18,698 nt of DNA, from positions 1-18,698 of the forward strand of contig JAGVEE010000117.1 in NCBI GenBank assembly GCA_020058405.1, given 5' to 3'. Both the position numbers and the translations under genes were made by a program. This DNA comes from Sphingobacteriales bacterium. Lineage in GTDB: Bacteria > Bacteroidota > Bacteroidia > Sphingobacteriales > Sphingobacteriaceae. Shown in pieces: positions 1 to 9,511 of the stretch. The first letter of the stretch is position 1; the number at the start of each line of letters is the position of its first letter. Under the pieces are notes generated by a model. The model was not told where the DNA came from and did no database searches. It saw only the letters and a list, made by a program, of their open reading frames with translations.

Positions 1-106
1 ATTTCGCAGATACACCCGATAATATGTCTTTTGCTTTTTTATCTCCTTGAGCATTCACCCCTTGAAATAAAAACATTCCTAAAACAATTAATACTATATT
101 TTTCAT
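1..106 (-). CDS. lolA: LolA-like outer-membrane lipoprotein carrier, N-terminal part only
   Basis: Partial gene: only the first 35 codons lie in the window. The start at 106 opens a clear signal peptide: Lys-2, then a hydrophobic core, then cleavage after VNA before Gln-20. The mature start contains DKKAKDILSGVSAK, which resembles the start of Bacteroidota LolA-family proteins (acidic/lysine stretch, then an amphipathic helix with VSAK). LolA carries lipoproteins across the periplasm to the outer membrane. It lies directly downstream of ftsK on the same strand, a gene order I recall from other Bacteroidota, and no TAnnTTTG box is seen in the 56-base gap, so co-transcription with ftsK is likely. 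The family call rests on a short piece and on context; another small exported protein cannot be excluded. Confidence 0.6.
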   Translation of the reverse strand, partial: MKNIVLIVLGMFLFQGVNAQGDKKAKDILSGVSAK

Positions 107-142
107 TTCTTTTATTTATCAGTTTAATTTATTCCCTACTCA

Positions 143-170
143 CAGCTCCCAGCTCCCAGCTCTTAGCTCT
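143..170. repeat. Tandem 7-base array (CAGCTCC word), four copies, overlapping the ftsK 3' end
   Basis: Four contiguous 7-base units on the + strand: CAGCTCC (143-149), CAGCTCC (150-156), CAGCTCT (157-163), TAGCTCT (164-170). Each holds the palindrome AGCT. On the minus strand the array supplies the penultimate part and stop of ftsK (AGC TAA, stop at 165-163) and fills much of the ftsK-lolA gap. There are no unique spacers between units, so it is not a CRISPR array. Confidence 0.8.
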
Positions 171-2844
171 CCTTGCCTAACAATGCATTCAAATGTTGCT
201 CTAAATGGTACTCATCTTTAATTAGCACTTCTCTTGCTTTACTTCCTTCGAAAGAACCAACTATTCCAAAGGCTTCTAATTGATCTATTATTCTGCCTGC
301 TCGGTTATAGCCTAATTTTAGTTTACGTTGAATTAAAGAAGTGGAGCCTTGTTGGTGCATTACTATTAAACGAGCGGCTTCTTCAAATAGTGCATCTCGT
401 TCATTTAGGTCCATATCTCTAGAGCCCGATCCTTCGCCATTTTCATCCACATACTCTGGTAAAATGTGCGCACTTGGGTAAGCCCTTTGTGCACCAATAA
501 AATCAGTTACTTTTTCTACTTCTGGAGTATCCACAAAAGCACATTGTAATCGTATAATATCGCTTCCTAATGATAATAACATGTCGCCTCTACCAATTAA
601 TTGCTCTGCTCCACCTGCATCCAAAATAGTCCTTGAGTCGATTTTAGAACTCACTCTAAATGCCAACCTAGCCGGGAAGTTTGCCTTAATGGTTCCTGTA
701 ATAACATTTACCGAAGGTCTTTGTGTGGCAATAACTAAATGTATTCCTATGGCCCTTGCTAATTGAGCCAAACGTGCAATAGGTGTTTCAATTTCCTTAC
801 CTGCGGTCATCATTAAATCGGCAAACTCATCAATCACCAAAACTATAAATGGCATGTAACGGTGACCATCGTTCGGATTTAATTTACGTGCAATAAATTT
901 TGCGTTGTATTCTTTAAGGTTTCTAACATGTGCTTCTTTTAATAATTCATAACGTTGATCCATCTCAATACATAATGAATTAAGCGTATGTATAACCTTT
1001 TTGGTATCGGTAATAATGGCTTCGCCATCGCCTGGTAATTTTGCTAAAAAATGGCGTTCTATTTTTCTAAATAAAGTTAACTCCACTTTCTTAGGATCTA
1101 CCATTACAAATTTTATTTGCGATGGATGTTTTTTGTACAACAAGGATACCAACAATGCATTAATACCTACCGATTTTCCTTGTCCGGTTGCGCCAGCCAT
1201 TAATAAATGGGGCATCTTGGCCAAATCGGCTACAAATACTTCGTTTGAAATAGTTTTACCCAACGCAATTGGTAAATCCATTTGAGCCATTTGATATTTC
1301 TCTGAAGCTAATACAGAACGCATCGAAACCATTTCTGGCGTTTGGTTAGGTACTTCAATACCAATGGTTCCTTTACCCGGTATAGGGGCAATAATACGTA
1401 TTCCTAATGCTGATAAACTCAAGGCAATATCGTCTTCTAAATTTTTGATTTTAGAAATACGAACACCGGCTGCAGGAACAATTTCATAAAGTGTAACCGT
1501 AGGACCAATGGTTGCTTTAATTTTGGCAATATCAATATTATAATGTCCAAGGGTTTCTACGATTCTATTTTTGTTACGCTCCAACTCATCAGTATTTACT
1601 GGTATTTTAGAGCTTCCATAGTTTTCTAATAATTCTAAAGGTGGGTATTTGTATGACGATAGGTCGAGGGTTGGGTCGTACTCTCCAAGTTCGCGCACTA
1701 AATCTTCTGCAGTAATTTCACCAGTATTTGTAGTGGCTACCACCGTATGTTCCTCAACTTCTGGTTCTGCCATTTCTAAAGTCAAATCTGGTACGCTGCT
1801 TTCTGCTTTTTCGGCTTTTACAAATTCTACTTTTTCAAAGCCATCTTCGTCTACATTCTCGAATGTAGTATGTTCTGTAATTTCTTCGGTGGATATTGGC
1901 TCTTGGAAATTATCCACTAATTCATCTTCTGCAATTTCAATCGATTCTTCTTCTTGCTCTACTGCAAAATCTTCTGCTCTTAGTTGATTTTTAAGCGTTG
2001 GCATACGTTCATCCTCCAAAGGTTGATCTCTCAATGGCAATTCAAACGATTTTGGTTTAGCTTCAAATTCTGGTGAACTTATTATTTCTGGTTTACGGTT
2101 TGCCTCCACTGGTAATAACTCATCTTCCAACAATGTTCTTTCGGCAGCTCGTTCTTCTTCAGATTTTATTGGCGATTTAAACTCTAAATTATACGCAATT
2201 ACCATGCATGAAAGTCCTGCAAACGCTAATAAGCCAGCTGTTCCTGTTTTTCCTAACACATTATTAAACCATCCATTCATTTGTATACCATAAGCTCCAG
2301 CTAAAAAGTATAAGTCTGTTTTTAAGAAACTAATTATAAATGCGATGGTGATAGAGATAAATAACAAAAAGAATAAAGAGTAAGCCAAGGTTTTGCTTAG
2401 CTTCATAATGCTTACTTTAAAGAGCAAACGGTAACCTACTAAGAAACATCCGAAGGAAATTAAAAACGAAGAAACCCCAAACCAACGGAACATAAATAAA
2501 TGAGATACCATGGCACCTAAAATGCCTAACCAATTCTCTACTTTATGGTTTGCAGCATCAAATATTATACCCAACCTTGCACCAGATACTACGCTCTGAT
2601 CCTCATCCCAGGTAAATAAATACGAGAAAAAAGCTACAAACAAATACAAAGAAAATAGCAACAATAATAAACCCGTAATTTTAATGATACGTGCATCTAT
2701 TGCTTTCCTCTCTTTGGGTTCGCTTTGTTTCTTTTCCTTTTTTACAGTACTCTTTTCTTTAGCTTTAGAACTTGGCTTTTCCACCAACTCCTCTTCCACT
2801 TCCTCAGAAGGTACTGCTACTTGTGATCTTAACTTATTAGCCAT
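163..2844 (-). CDS. ftsK: FtsK/SpoIIIE family DNA translocase
   Basis: A septum-anchored, ATP-driven DNA pump that clears and aligns chromosome ends during division. The 893 residues show the full FtsK layout. A charged cytosolic lead (1-52) is followed by about four or five membrane segments between residues 53 and 222. A glutamate-rich linker runs from about 225 to 395. The alpha/beta motor domain has Walker A GATGQGKS at 551-558 and Walker B VLVIDEFAD near 668-676, with IATQRPSVNVITG just after. A C-terminal winged-helix gamma domain (about 812-876), which in the family reads KOPS-type polar sequences, completes it. The start ATG at 2844 fits a Bacteroidota -7 box 17 bases upstream. The last codons and the stop lie inside a 7-base tandem array. 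lolA follows on the same strand; mpl lies 64 bases upstream and may be a separate transcript. Confidence 0.96.
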   Translation of the reverse strand: MANKLRSQVAVPSEEVEEELVEKPSSKAKEKSTVKKEKKQSEPKERKAIDARIIKITGLLLLLFSLYLFVAFFSYLFTWDEDQSVVSGARLGIIFDAANHKVENWLGILGAMVSHLFMFRWFGVSSFLISFGCFLVGYRLLFKVSIMKLSKTLAYSLFFLLFISITIAFIISFLKTDLYFLAGAYGIQMNGWFNNVLGKTGTAGLLAFAGLSCMVIAYNLEFKSPIKSEEERAAERTLLEDELLPVEANRKPEIISSPEFEAKPKSFELPLRDQPLEDERMPTLKNQLRAEDFAVEQEEESIEIAEDELVDNFQEPISTEEITEHTTFENVDEDGFEKVEFVKAEKAESSVPDLTLEMAEPEVEEHTVVATTNTGEITAEDLVRELGEYDPTLDLSSYKYPPLELLENYGSSKIPVNTDELERNKNRIVETLGHYNIDIAKIKATIGPTVTLYEIVPAAGVRISKIKNLEDDIALSLSALGIRIIAPIPGKGTIGIEVPNQTPEMVSMRSVLASEKYQMAQMDLPIALGKTISNEVFVADLAKMPHLLMAGATGQGKSVGINALLVSLLYKKHPSQIKFVMVDPKKVELTLFRKIERHFLAKLPGDGEAIITDTKKVIHTLNSLCIEMDQRYELLKEAHVRNLKEYNAKFIARKLNPNDGHRYMPFIVLVIDEFADLMMTAGKEIETPIARLAQLARAIGIHLVIATQRPSVNVITGTIKANFPARLAFRVSSKIDSRTILDAGGAEQLIGRGDMLLSLGSDIIRLQCAFVDTPEVEKVTDFIGAQRAYPSAHILPEYVDENGEGSGSRDMDLNERDALFEEAARLIVMHQQGSTSLIQRKLKLGYNRAGRIIDQLEAFGIVGSFEGSKAREVLIKDEYHLEQHLNALLGKES

Positions 2845-2860
2845 TATTTTGCTTAATATG

Positions 2861-2868
2861 CAAATATA
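2861..2868 (-). promoter_or_regulatory. Candidate -7 box for ftsK
   Basis: The minus strand reads TATATTTG, a perfect match to the Bacteroidota consensus TAnnTTTG. It would place the transcript start near 2856 and give a leader of about 12 bases. No convincing TTG -33 element is visible at the expected spacing, so confidence is low. Confidence 0.35.
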
Positions 2869-2908
2869 AATTTATAGCGCATTGAATTACCTTGTGTGTA
2901 TAATTTTT

Positions 2909-4276
2909 TCAATGCTTGTGAAGAAGTTCTTTTGCAAATAAATCCACATCTATTCCATCGTAATTCCCTGAACTCATGAGCAATAGGTTCGATTCCTTCC
3001 AATTCCTGCTTTCAAGGTGCGTTTTTAAAGCCTTCGATTCGTTAAAAATTAAGATGTCTTCTCTAGAAAATGCTTGTTTTACCTCCTCGGCACTAATATT
3101 TTCGAGGCGTTTATGTTCAATTGTATGCGGATTATAATAAACAATTGCCACATCGGCTAAGTCCATACTGTTCTTATACTCCTGCAAAAACTCTTTGTTT
3201 AAGCTGCTAAAAGTGTGTAATTCCATGCAAGCTACCAATTCTTGAGTTCCAAACTGTTGCTTTACTGCTTGTATGGTTGCTTTTAATTTCGAAGGCGAAT
3301 GTGCAAAATCTTTAAATACTCTGGCATTTTTTTCTTTTGCTATTAACTCCAAACGTTTTGCTGCTCCTTTAAAACTTTGTATGGCTTCGTAAAATTCTTC
3401 ATCACTTAAGCCTAAACATTTATAAGCCTCATAAGCTGCTTGTAAATTTTGCATATTATGTTCGCCAAAAATTAACAAAGGTATTTCTGTTTCATTTACT
3501 GTTAAAGAGGTTACTCCTTCATTTTGTATATGTTGATGTGAGCTATATGGAATTTTTGTAATGTCTTTTCTCGGATGTGCTTCTACCAACTTTTTTAAAT
3601 CGGCATCTTTACTGCAATAAATTAAAGTAGCGTTAGGTTCAAGAGTGTCAATAAAAATACTGAACTGCAATAAATAATTTTCGAACGTTGGGAAAACATT
3701 TATGTGATCCCAAGCAATACCACTGAGTATTGCAATATTTCCTTTGTACAAATGAAACTTCGGTCGTCTATCTATCGGCGAGGATAAATATTCGTCTCCT
3801 TCTAACACCATAACCTTGGCCTCTTCTGTTAACTTCACCATGGTAGTAAAGCCTGTTAATTGCGCACCTACCATATAATCAATGTTCATGTTTGCATGTT
3901 GCAATACATGTAAAATCATGGCAGTAATAGAAGTTTTACCATGGCTACCACCTACTACCAACCTCGTTTTTTTTTTACTTTGTTCATACAAATATTCCGG
4001 GTAAGAATAAATTGGCAAACCAAGTTCTTTTGCTTTTAATAACTCAGGATTATCTGCACGAGCATGCATGCCAAGTATTACAGCATCTAAATCAGCAGTT
4101 ATCTTAGCAGGGAACCAACCCATTTCTGAAGGTAACAAACCTGCATTCGCTAATCGCGATTTAGAAGGTTCTACAATTTCATCATCTGATCCAGAAATTT
4201 GATAATTTTTCTCTTTTAATGCCAATGCTAAATTATGCATTGCGCTTCCGCCTATCGATATAAAATGTACGTTCAT
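2909..4276 (-). CDS. mpl: Mpl-type Mur ligase (UDP-MurNAc:tripeptide ligase)
   Basis: A Mur-ligase-family protein of 455 residues, the usual length for Mpl. Mpl joins recycled L-Ala-gamma-D-Glu-meso-diaminopimelate directly to UDP-MurNAc in the cytosol, bypassing MurC, MurD and MurE during murein recycling. Visible motifs are an N-terminal Rossmann-like HFISIGGSAM (4-13), the ATP-binding loop GGSHGKTS (109-116), and EGDEYLSSPIDRRPKF followed by the central ILSGIAWDHINVFPTF. The DEY...D.R.KF pattern separates Mpl from MurC. FKDFAHSPSKL in the C-terminal third matches the Mur-ligase substrate region. It is the last gene of the tight leftward run, 6 bases after the 1458-residue exported protein, so it is probably co-transcribed with it. 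Substrate is inferred from family; MurC-like activity is the main alternative. Confidence 0.85.
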   Translation of the reverse strand: MNVHFISIGGSAMHNLALALKEKNYQISGSDDEIVEPSKSRLANAGLLPSEMGWFPAKITADLDAVILGMHARADNPELLKAKELGLPIYSYPEYLYEQSKKKTRLVVGGSHGKTSITAMILHVLQHANMNIDYMVGAQLTGFTTMVKLTEEAKVMVLEGDEYLSSPIDRRPKFHLYKGNIAILSGIAWDHINVFPTFENYLLQFSIFIDTLEPNATLIYCSKDADLKKLVEAHPRKDITKIPYSSHQHIQNEGVTSLTVNETEIPLLIFGEHNMQNLQAAYEAYKCLGLSDEEFYEAIQSFKGAAKRLELIAKEKNARVFKDFAHSPSKLKATIQAVKQQFGTQELVACMELHTFSSLNKEFLQEYKNSMDLADVAIVYYNPHTIEHKRLENISAEEVKQAFSREDILIFNESKALKTHLESRNWKESNLLLMSSGNYDGIDVDLFAKELLHKH

Positions 4277-4282
4277 TCTGTT

Positions 4283-7200
4283 TTAATTTTGGAAACTTCT
4301 TACGAAATCAATTTTTCTTTTAATGGCCGATATACTAAATGGTGTACTTCCTTTTGTTTTTTCAGTTAACACTTTATTAAATACATCGTCAGAAGAAATG
4401 GCTTCCATTTGCCCTTGTCGGAATGTATAGAATAACCAATCATCACCCACTTCAAAATATATATTTACAATATTTCCACTACGTTTTCTTACCACTTCCA
4501 TGTAACCTTTAAACTCTTTATTCAATTGTTTATCGTACACACTCATGATACTGATTTTGTTATTTACAGAACGCCATGACCTTTTTTGTTGATCCCAAGC
4601 TAATTTTACACCCGAAATAACAAATCCTTTTTCCATTGATTTTGGCAATTTGTACAGCCCTGTTTGTTTAATATCTTCCATTAATTTAGCTACATCATTC
4701 TCTGGAAATAATTCATACATTCCTTTTTCAAACACTGGTCGTTCTTTATTATCACCATTTACATCAAAGCCATTTAAATCAATAAGCTTCATCATAATTT
4801 CTGTAGCATCGGGTAAAAATTGAAAATCTAAACTTGCTACCAAATCTAATTCTACCTTACCACTTTCTATATTATTACTAACATTTCCGGCAGTTTTTAT
4901 AATTAATTTATCTTCAAAGTCTACCCCTAAATTCAACAAGCCTTCTGCATATAAAAATTCTTTCTTATCATCAAAAGTCATGTAACTGCCTTTCATTGCA
5001 TTCTTAAACAATTTATCGTCGTTTCCAATTTTAAATACTTTAGCTTTCTCGTCGTAAATTAATTTCCCCTCCACATTTATTACATCCACATCATTCGGTT
5101 CAATTTTTTTACTGATAAAAGTTCCGTAAGCTTCGTAGTTCGTTATACCAATGTGTATTCCACTAAACAACCTGTTTTTATTTTCATCACGTGGATCTGT
5201 AATATTTAATGCAACTGTATCTGGATTAACAAAACCCTTGTATCTAAAATATTGTGATTTAATAAATTTACTATCGTGGTTCATTTTAATAAAACCATCG
5301 TAATCTAAAAATCTTTTTGCAGCTTTTAAATATACATCTCCTTTATATCTTACTTTTGAATTTAGCAAGAAATTCATCGTATCTGTAATTACACCTTTTG
5401 CAAATGTTTGGAAAGAGGTATCTACTTTTGTTTCTTTAAAATGTATTTTTTGTGCTAGTGTATCTTTCTTAGTACGATAGTCATAATAAGCATTTGCTGC
5501 ATATTTCTTTTTTGCATACACATCTACTTTAGCTTTGTATAACTTATGGAATCGGGTGGTTACGTTTGCAAAAATTTCTGCATCTTCTAAACGTTTCATC
5601 ACTGCTTGCCCATATATTTCTACATGTTTATCTTTAGGTTTAATTTCTGCATCTGCCACAAGAATTTTAGGCACACCATCAATTTTAATATCTTCTCTCA
5701 CTAAATCATACGTAGCTTTTTCTGCTTGAAAATTTAAAGAATCTTGAGAAGGATGTATTGATATAAATTCATATTTGTTTTTACCTGAAATTGGCATACT
5801 GAAATCCATTTTCTTTAAATCGAAGAACCAAGTAAACATTGGTAAAGTAGTTGCATATAAATTATAAGGAAACTGGATCAACTCCTCAGGATTATTAGCA
5901 ACAAAATCACCTCTTCTTTTTACAAAGTCAATTTTAGATTTTACATCGCCTGCTTCAATTGCTAACTTCGTCGAATCAATTGCATAAATTTTCGCAATGC
6001 TATGTTCTGCTTCAAAATTAGAATTGCTAAATACAAATCGTCTTGAAAACAAATCAGCTCCTTGTATATGCGACCTTCCACTACCTGTTAAATTTTGAGG
6101 AGTATAAATGATGGTTCCAGTGAAATCATTTTTACCCTTATATAAATCGCTTGTATTGGCCCTGCTTACTACAAACATGCTGTCTTCATAAGGTTCCCAA
6201 TGGAAGTATGACATGCGAGAGATGGCCATTGGATGATTTGCTTTTTCTTCCAAATCAAATGTTTGGATGGGAGCATTTGTAGAATCTAACAAAAATAAAA
6301 AGCGGTCTGACTGAGTAACCGAGGCTAAATAATTAATTTTACCCGAACCATAATATCCTTTGTCACTTAATCGAATGGTATTGTAATACCTCGCCTTGCC
6401 TTTATACATTGCATATCCATCGGCAGGAGTTCTATGTACATAACCTAATGATGTATCTGGCTGATAAGTTAAGGTCTCTTTGTAATCTGGAAAAATCCCT
6501 CCTGAGTGCATAGTACCTGGAAAAGCCAATCCAGTGGTTGAACTAATGTTATCCAAACTATCAATAATAAATGGTTCTATTAAAAACCAGAAATCGCTTC
6601 TTCTATACACACTGTTTTGTATATATGCATAATCGTAGTATACATAAGATTCTCCAAGTGATTCGAAATAGGGGTACTGAGGAAAAATTTTCAAGCCCGA
6701 TTTATTATTGGGCTCATCAATGTATAAATTCCCGTTAATATCTCTTAGTACTGTTTTTAAACTAAGCAACTGTCTGTAACCATTTATATCATGATTCCCT
6801 AAAACTTTAATTTTCATCGAATCAATTTTAGGCATCGAAATTTTAAAATTATTGTAACTAAAACTAAAATTCTTCCCATAAAAATCAAGCGTACCCGCAT
6901 GTACTTTGCCTCCAAATTCTATGTCTCTATTTTGCTTAACGGTAACTTTACCTAGGTACGGACGAATATTTACACTTTGCGAATCGCTTAAAAATATTTG
7001 ATCAATTCCTTGTATCACTAAATCTTTTGAATTGATGTTTAAGTATGCGTTGATATTCGAATCTGCTAATGATCCAAATCGCATCACATCATAATCTAAA
7101 TTACCTGCTTCGTTACTTATGTAGTTAAAAGTTTTTTCTTTAATATATATCAAGCCTTTATTCTCGTTCATACCAATAAAACCGTACTCCACCAATGACC

Positions 7201-8659
7201 TTAGTAAACCTAATACATCTTGTTCTCTTAATTTAACTTCTTTTGCATAGGTTGATATACTGATGATTTTAGAACGTTCACGAGTTGATAATCTTTTTAA
7301 AATGGTAAGCGGATTGTATTCTTGTATGCCTGCAATTTTTCTGAACTTTTCTTCTTTGTAGAAATTTTTTGATTCGAAATAAGATTCTTTTTGAAATCTC
7401 CCTTTTATGGTACCCATTTCGATAATAGGTTTATCAATGTTCCACTCCATACGTTCCACTTCAAATGTCATTTGATGGTATGAATCATAAAACGACGCAT
7501 TTCCAATACCTACATCTCTACGTAATAATACCATGGTACGTTTACCGGCATTAAACCTAAATTCAACACCTGGATGGTAAATAGAATCTTTCTGTAAATA
7601 AATTGAAACTTCAGCAGGGTATGAAACAATTTCATCTGCTTGTAATACATAAGCATTGGAATAGGTGCTTAGCACAACCTTACCATTGTTGTAAATTATT
7701 ATACTAGCTTTTTCATCATCAGAGCCAATACCATATAGCTTACTTCCTACCATACTAAATCCTCCTTGGTAATCTACATTGGTAAAGAAATTTTTTATCT
7801 CATATTTCTTCTCATACGAATCAAATTTCGGATAGGTAGCATTCTCCGGTTTATTATTCGTAGTAAGTCGATCTTCCAACTTTCCAATTAATGCAGTTTT
7901 AAAAAGTTTAGTGTGAAAAAATTGAACAGAATCGGCAGAAAAATCAGATTTAGTACAATCAATTGCATAGTTTTTAAGTTTTGCAAAAACCACGGTTGTG
8001 TCTAATCCTGCACGCGACCAATTCACCATTCCCCCTTTACCTCGCCATATTTTTTTTGTTGGATAATAAGTTCCGCTTGTTTGGTAAATAACAGATTTAT
8101 CTCCTCTGGCTTCACCTATAATATCAACATTTTCCAAAACTTTAACAACTGGTATCGAATCCATTTTTAATTCATAAGAATCACTAGGAATATACCATTT
8201 GGTAGATTTAGATTCGTACAAAATATTACCATCAAAAAAGCGAGAAGTAAATGTCAGAAATAATGCAGCTTCTCTGTTTTTCTTTTTTAAACTCGCTTCT
8301 AAAATTCCATGTACAACTTTAAAGTTATCAATTGCTTTAGTTGATTTTTGTATATCAACTAAGCTTGTTAAATAATCTTTATACTCTTGGTCGGCCTTCA
8401 TTTTACGGTCGGCCATTCTGTTTGCCGTTGTAATAATTGTATTTAATTGCTCCGTATCATATACTTGAGCCTTTATTAATTTACTGAAATCAGATAGGGC
8501 CTTCCTTGTATCATCTTCGGCCTTGGTATCTTTAAAATAAGCTTCTAGCTCATCTAAAAATTTATCCGGATTATTGCTGAAACTTTTTGGTTGAGCAAAA
8601 GCATTTATCGATAATAATAAACCAACTATTGTAAATATAAATAGACTTCTAAATTTCAT
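4283..8659 (-). CDS. Very large exported protein of unknown function (1458 aa)
   Basis: I do not recognise this protein. Residues 1-23 are a clear signal peptide (MKFR, hydrophobic core, cleavage after AFA before Gln), so it is exported. After it, about 24-130 looks helical and highly charged. The rest is dominated by alternating beta-strand-like stretches rich in Tyr, Phe, Lys and Asp. Around 460-520 there is a compact helical, winged-helix-like segment (TILKRLSTRERSKI and following). No transmembrane helix, catalytic motif, lipobox (no Cys near the cleavage site) or type IX secretion C-terminal domain is evident. The strand-rich repeats of the type 'GKVHAGTLDFYGKNFSF' are loosely reminiscent of LptA/OstA- or AsmA-like envelope bridges, but that is impression only. 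It sits 5 bases after prmA and 6 bases before mpl, so it is co-transcribed with a conserved housekeeping run, which argues for a constant envelope role rather than accessory status. Confidence 0.85.
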   Translation of the reverse strand: MKFRSLFIFTIVGLLLSINAFAQPKSFSNNPDKFLDELEAYFKDTKAEDDTRKALSDFSKLIKAQVYDTEQLNTIITTANRMADRKMKADQEYKDYLTSLVDIQKSTKAIDNFKVVHGILEASLKKKNREAALFLTFTSRFFDGNILYESKSTKWYIPSDSYELKMDSIPVVKVLENVDIIGEARGDKSVIYQTSGTYYPTKKIWRGKGGMVNWSRAGLDTTVVFAKLKNYAIDCTKSDFSADSVQFFHTKLFKTALIGKLEDRLTTNNKPENATYPKFDSYEKKYEIKNFFTNVDYQGGFSMVGSKLYGIGSDDEKASIIIYNNGKVVLSTYSNAYVLQADEIVSYPAEVSIYLQKDSIYHPGVEFRFNAGKRTMVLLRRDVGIGNASFYDSYHQMTFEVERMEWNIDKPIIEMGTIKGRFQKESYFESKNFYKEEKFRKIAGIQEYNPLTILKRLSTRERSKIISISTYAKEVKLREQDVLGLLRSLVEYGFIGMNENKGLIYIKEKTFNYISNEAGNLDYDVMRFGSLADSNINAYLNINSKDLVIQGIDQIFLSDSQSVNIRPYLGKVTVKQNRDIEFGGKVHAGTLDFYGKNFSFSYNNFKISMPKIDSMKIKVLGNHDINGYRQLLSLKTVLRDINGNLYIDEPNNKSGLKIFPQYPYFESLGESYVYYDYAYIQNSVYRRSDFWFLIEPFIIDSLDNISSTTGLAFPGTMHSGGIFPDYKETLTYQPDTSLGYVHRTPADGYAMYKGKARYYNTIRLSDKGYYGSGKINYLASVTQSDRFLFLLDSTNAPIQTFDLEEKANHPMAISRMSYFHWEPYEDSMFVVSRANTSDLYKGKNDFTGTIIYTPQNLTGSGRSHIQGADLFSRRFVFSNSNFEAEHSIAKIYAIDSTKLAIEAGDVKSKIDFVKRRGDFVANNPEELIQFPYNLYATTLPMFTWFFDLKKMDFSMPISGKNKYEFISIHPSQDSLNFQAEKATYDLVREDIKIDGVPKILVADAEIKPKDKHVEIYGQAVMKRLEDAEIFANVTTRFHKLYKAKVDVYAKKKYAANAYYDYRTKKDTLAQKIHFKETKVDTSFQTFAKGVITDTMNFLLNSKVRYKGDVYLKAAKRFLDYDGFIKMNHDSKFIKSQYFRYKGFVNPDTVALNITDPRDENKNRLFSGIHIGITNYEAYGTFISKKIEPNDVDVINVEGKLIYDEKAKVFKIGNDDKLFKNAMKGSYMTFDDKKEFLYAEGLLNLGVDFEDKLIIKTAGNVSNNIESGKVELDLVASLDFQFLPDATEIMMKLIDLNGFDVNGDNKERPVFEKGMYELFPENDVAKLMEDIKQTGLYKLPKSMEKGFVISGVKLAWDQQKRSWRSVNNKISIMSVYDKQLNKEFKGYMEVVRKRSGNIVNIYFEVGDDWLFYTFRQGQMEAISSDDVFNKVLTEKTKGSTPFSISAIKRKIDFVRSFQN

Positions 8660-8664
8660 TGTTG

Positions 8665-9510
8665 TTAATTAACACTCTTCTTAAACGCTGCTACTACCCA
8701 ATTATTTTTATGTTGATGGTGCTGATAATACATATTGTTGCGTTCTGCACTTTCTTTTATCATTTCTAAATCTTCTGTATAAAAACCACTAAACAAAATT
8801 AATCCATCATTTACTAAGCAATTCGCGTACGATTCCATATCGTTTAGTAAAATATTTCTGTTAATATTTGCTAGAATAATATCGAACTCCATCCCTTTTA
8901 AATTGCTTGCATCGCCACATAAAATAGTTGCATCATTCATATTATTTAACAAGGCATTTTCTTGGCAGCTTTCGGCAGCAATAGGATCGTTATCAATTGC
9001 AGTAATATGTTTGGCTCCTTTTAGATGTGCAAGAATAGCTAAAATACCAGTTCCACAACCCATGTCGAGTACGCGCTTATCTGTAAACTCAATGTCGAGC
9101 ATTACCTCTGCCATTTGGAATGTGGTTTCATGGTGCCCAGTACCAAATGCCATTTTAGGGTGTATTTTTATTTGATAGGGAAACTCTTTCTTTTCATGAA
9201 AATCAGCATAAATATAAAGTTCATCCTTTATGGTTAATGCTTTAAAATTACTTTCCCAAACTTCATTCCAATTTTTATATGGAATTAAGTTTATTTCGTA
9301 TGCAAACGTAAATTGCTCTTTATAATCACTAATTGCGGCTTGTACTTTTTCTTCCGAAAATAAATGAGAAGGGATGTATGCTCTAAATCCTAATTCATTC
9401 TGATCAAAGGAATCAAATCCAATTTCAGCCAATTCGTTCGTCAAAATATCCGAAACAAAATCTTCCCCACCAACTACTGTAAACACTAGTTCTATATAAT
9501 TCCCTGTCAT
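8665..9510 (-). CDS. prmA: Ribosomal protein L11 methyltransferase PrmA
   Basis: An S-adenosylmethionine-dependent enzyme that methylates ribosomal protein L11 at several lysines and its N-terminus. Starting from MTGNYIELVF it has 281 residues. The N-terminal part (1-60) is the small L11-recognition domain. AFGTGHHETT (121-130) and the SAM-binding VLDMGCGTGI (147-156) are both PrmA hallmarks, followed by AIDNDP (171-176) and the NINR motif (215-218), the PrmA version of the methylase catalytic loop. I chose the start at 9510 because it lies one base after the tpiA stop and matches the usual PrmA N-terminus; the longer reading to 9531 would overlap tpiA by 20 bases and add seven atypical residues. 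It is translationally linked to tpiA upstream and to the large exported protein downstream. Confidence 0.94.
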   Translation of the reverse strand: MTGNYIELVFTVVGGEDFVSDILTNELAEIGFDSFDQNELGFRAYIPSHLFSEEKVQAAISDYKEQFTFAYEINLIPYKNWNEVWESNFKALTIKDELYIYADFHEKKEFPYQIKIHPKMAFGTGHHETTFQMAEVMLDIEFTDKRVLDMGCGTGILAILAHLKGAKHITAIDNDPIAAESCQENALLNNMNDATILCGDASNLKGMEFDIILANINRNILLNDMESYANCLVNDGLILFSGFYTEDLEMIKESAERNNMYYQHHQHKNNWVVAAFKKSVN

Positions 9511-9511
9511 T

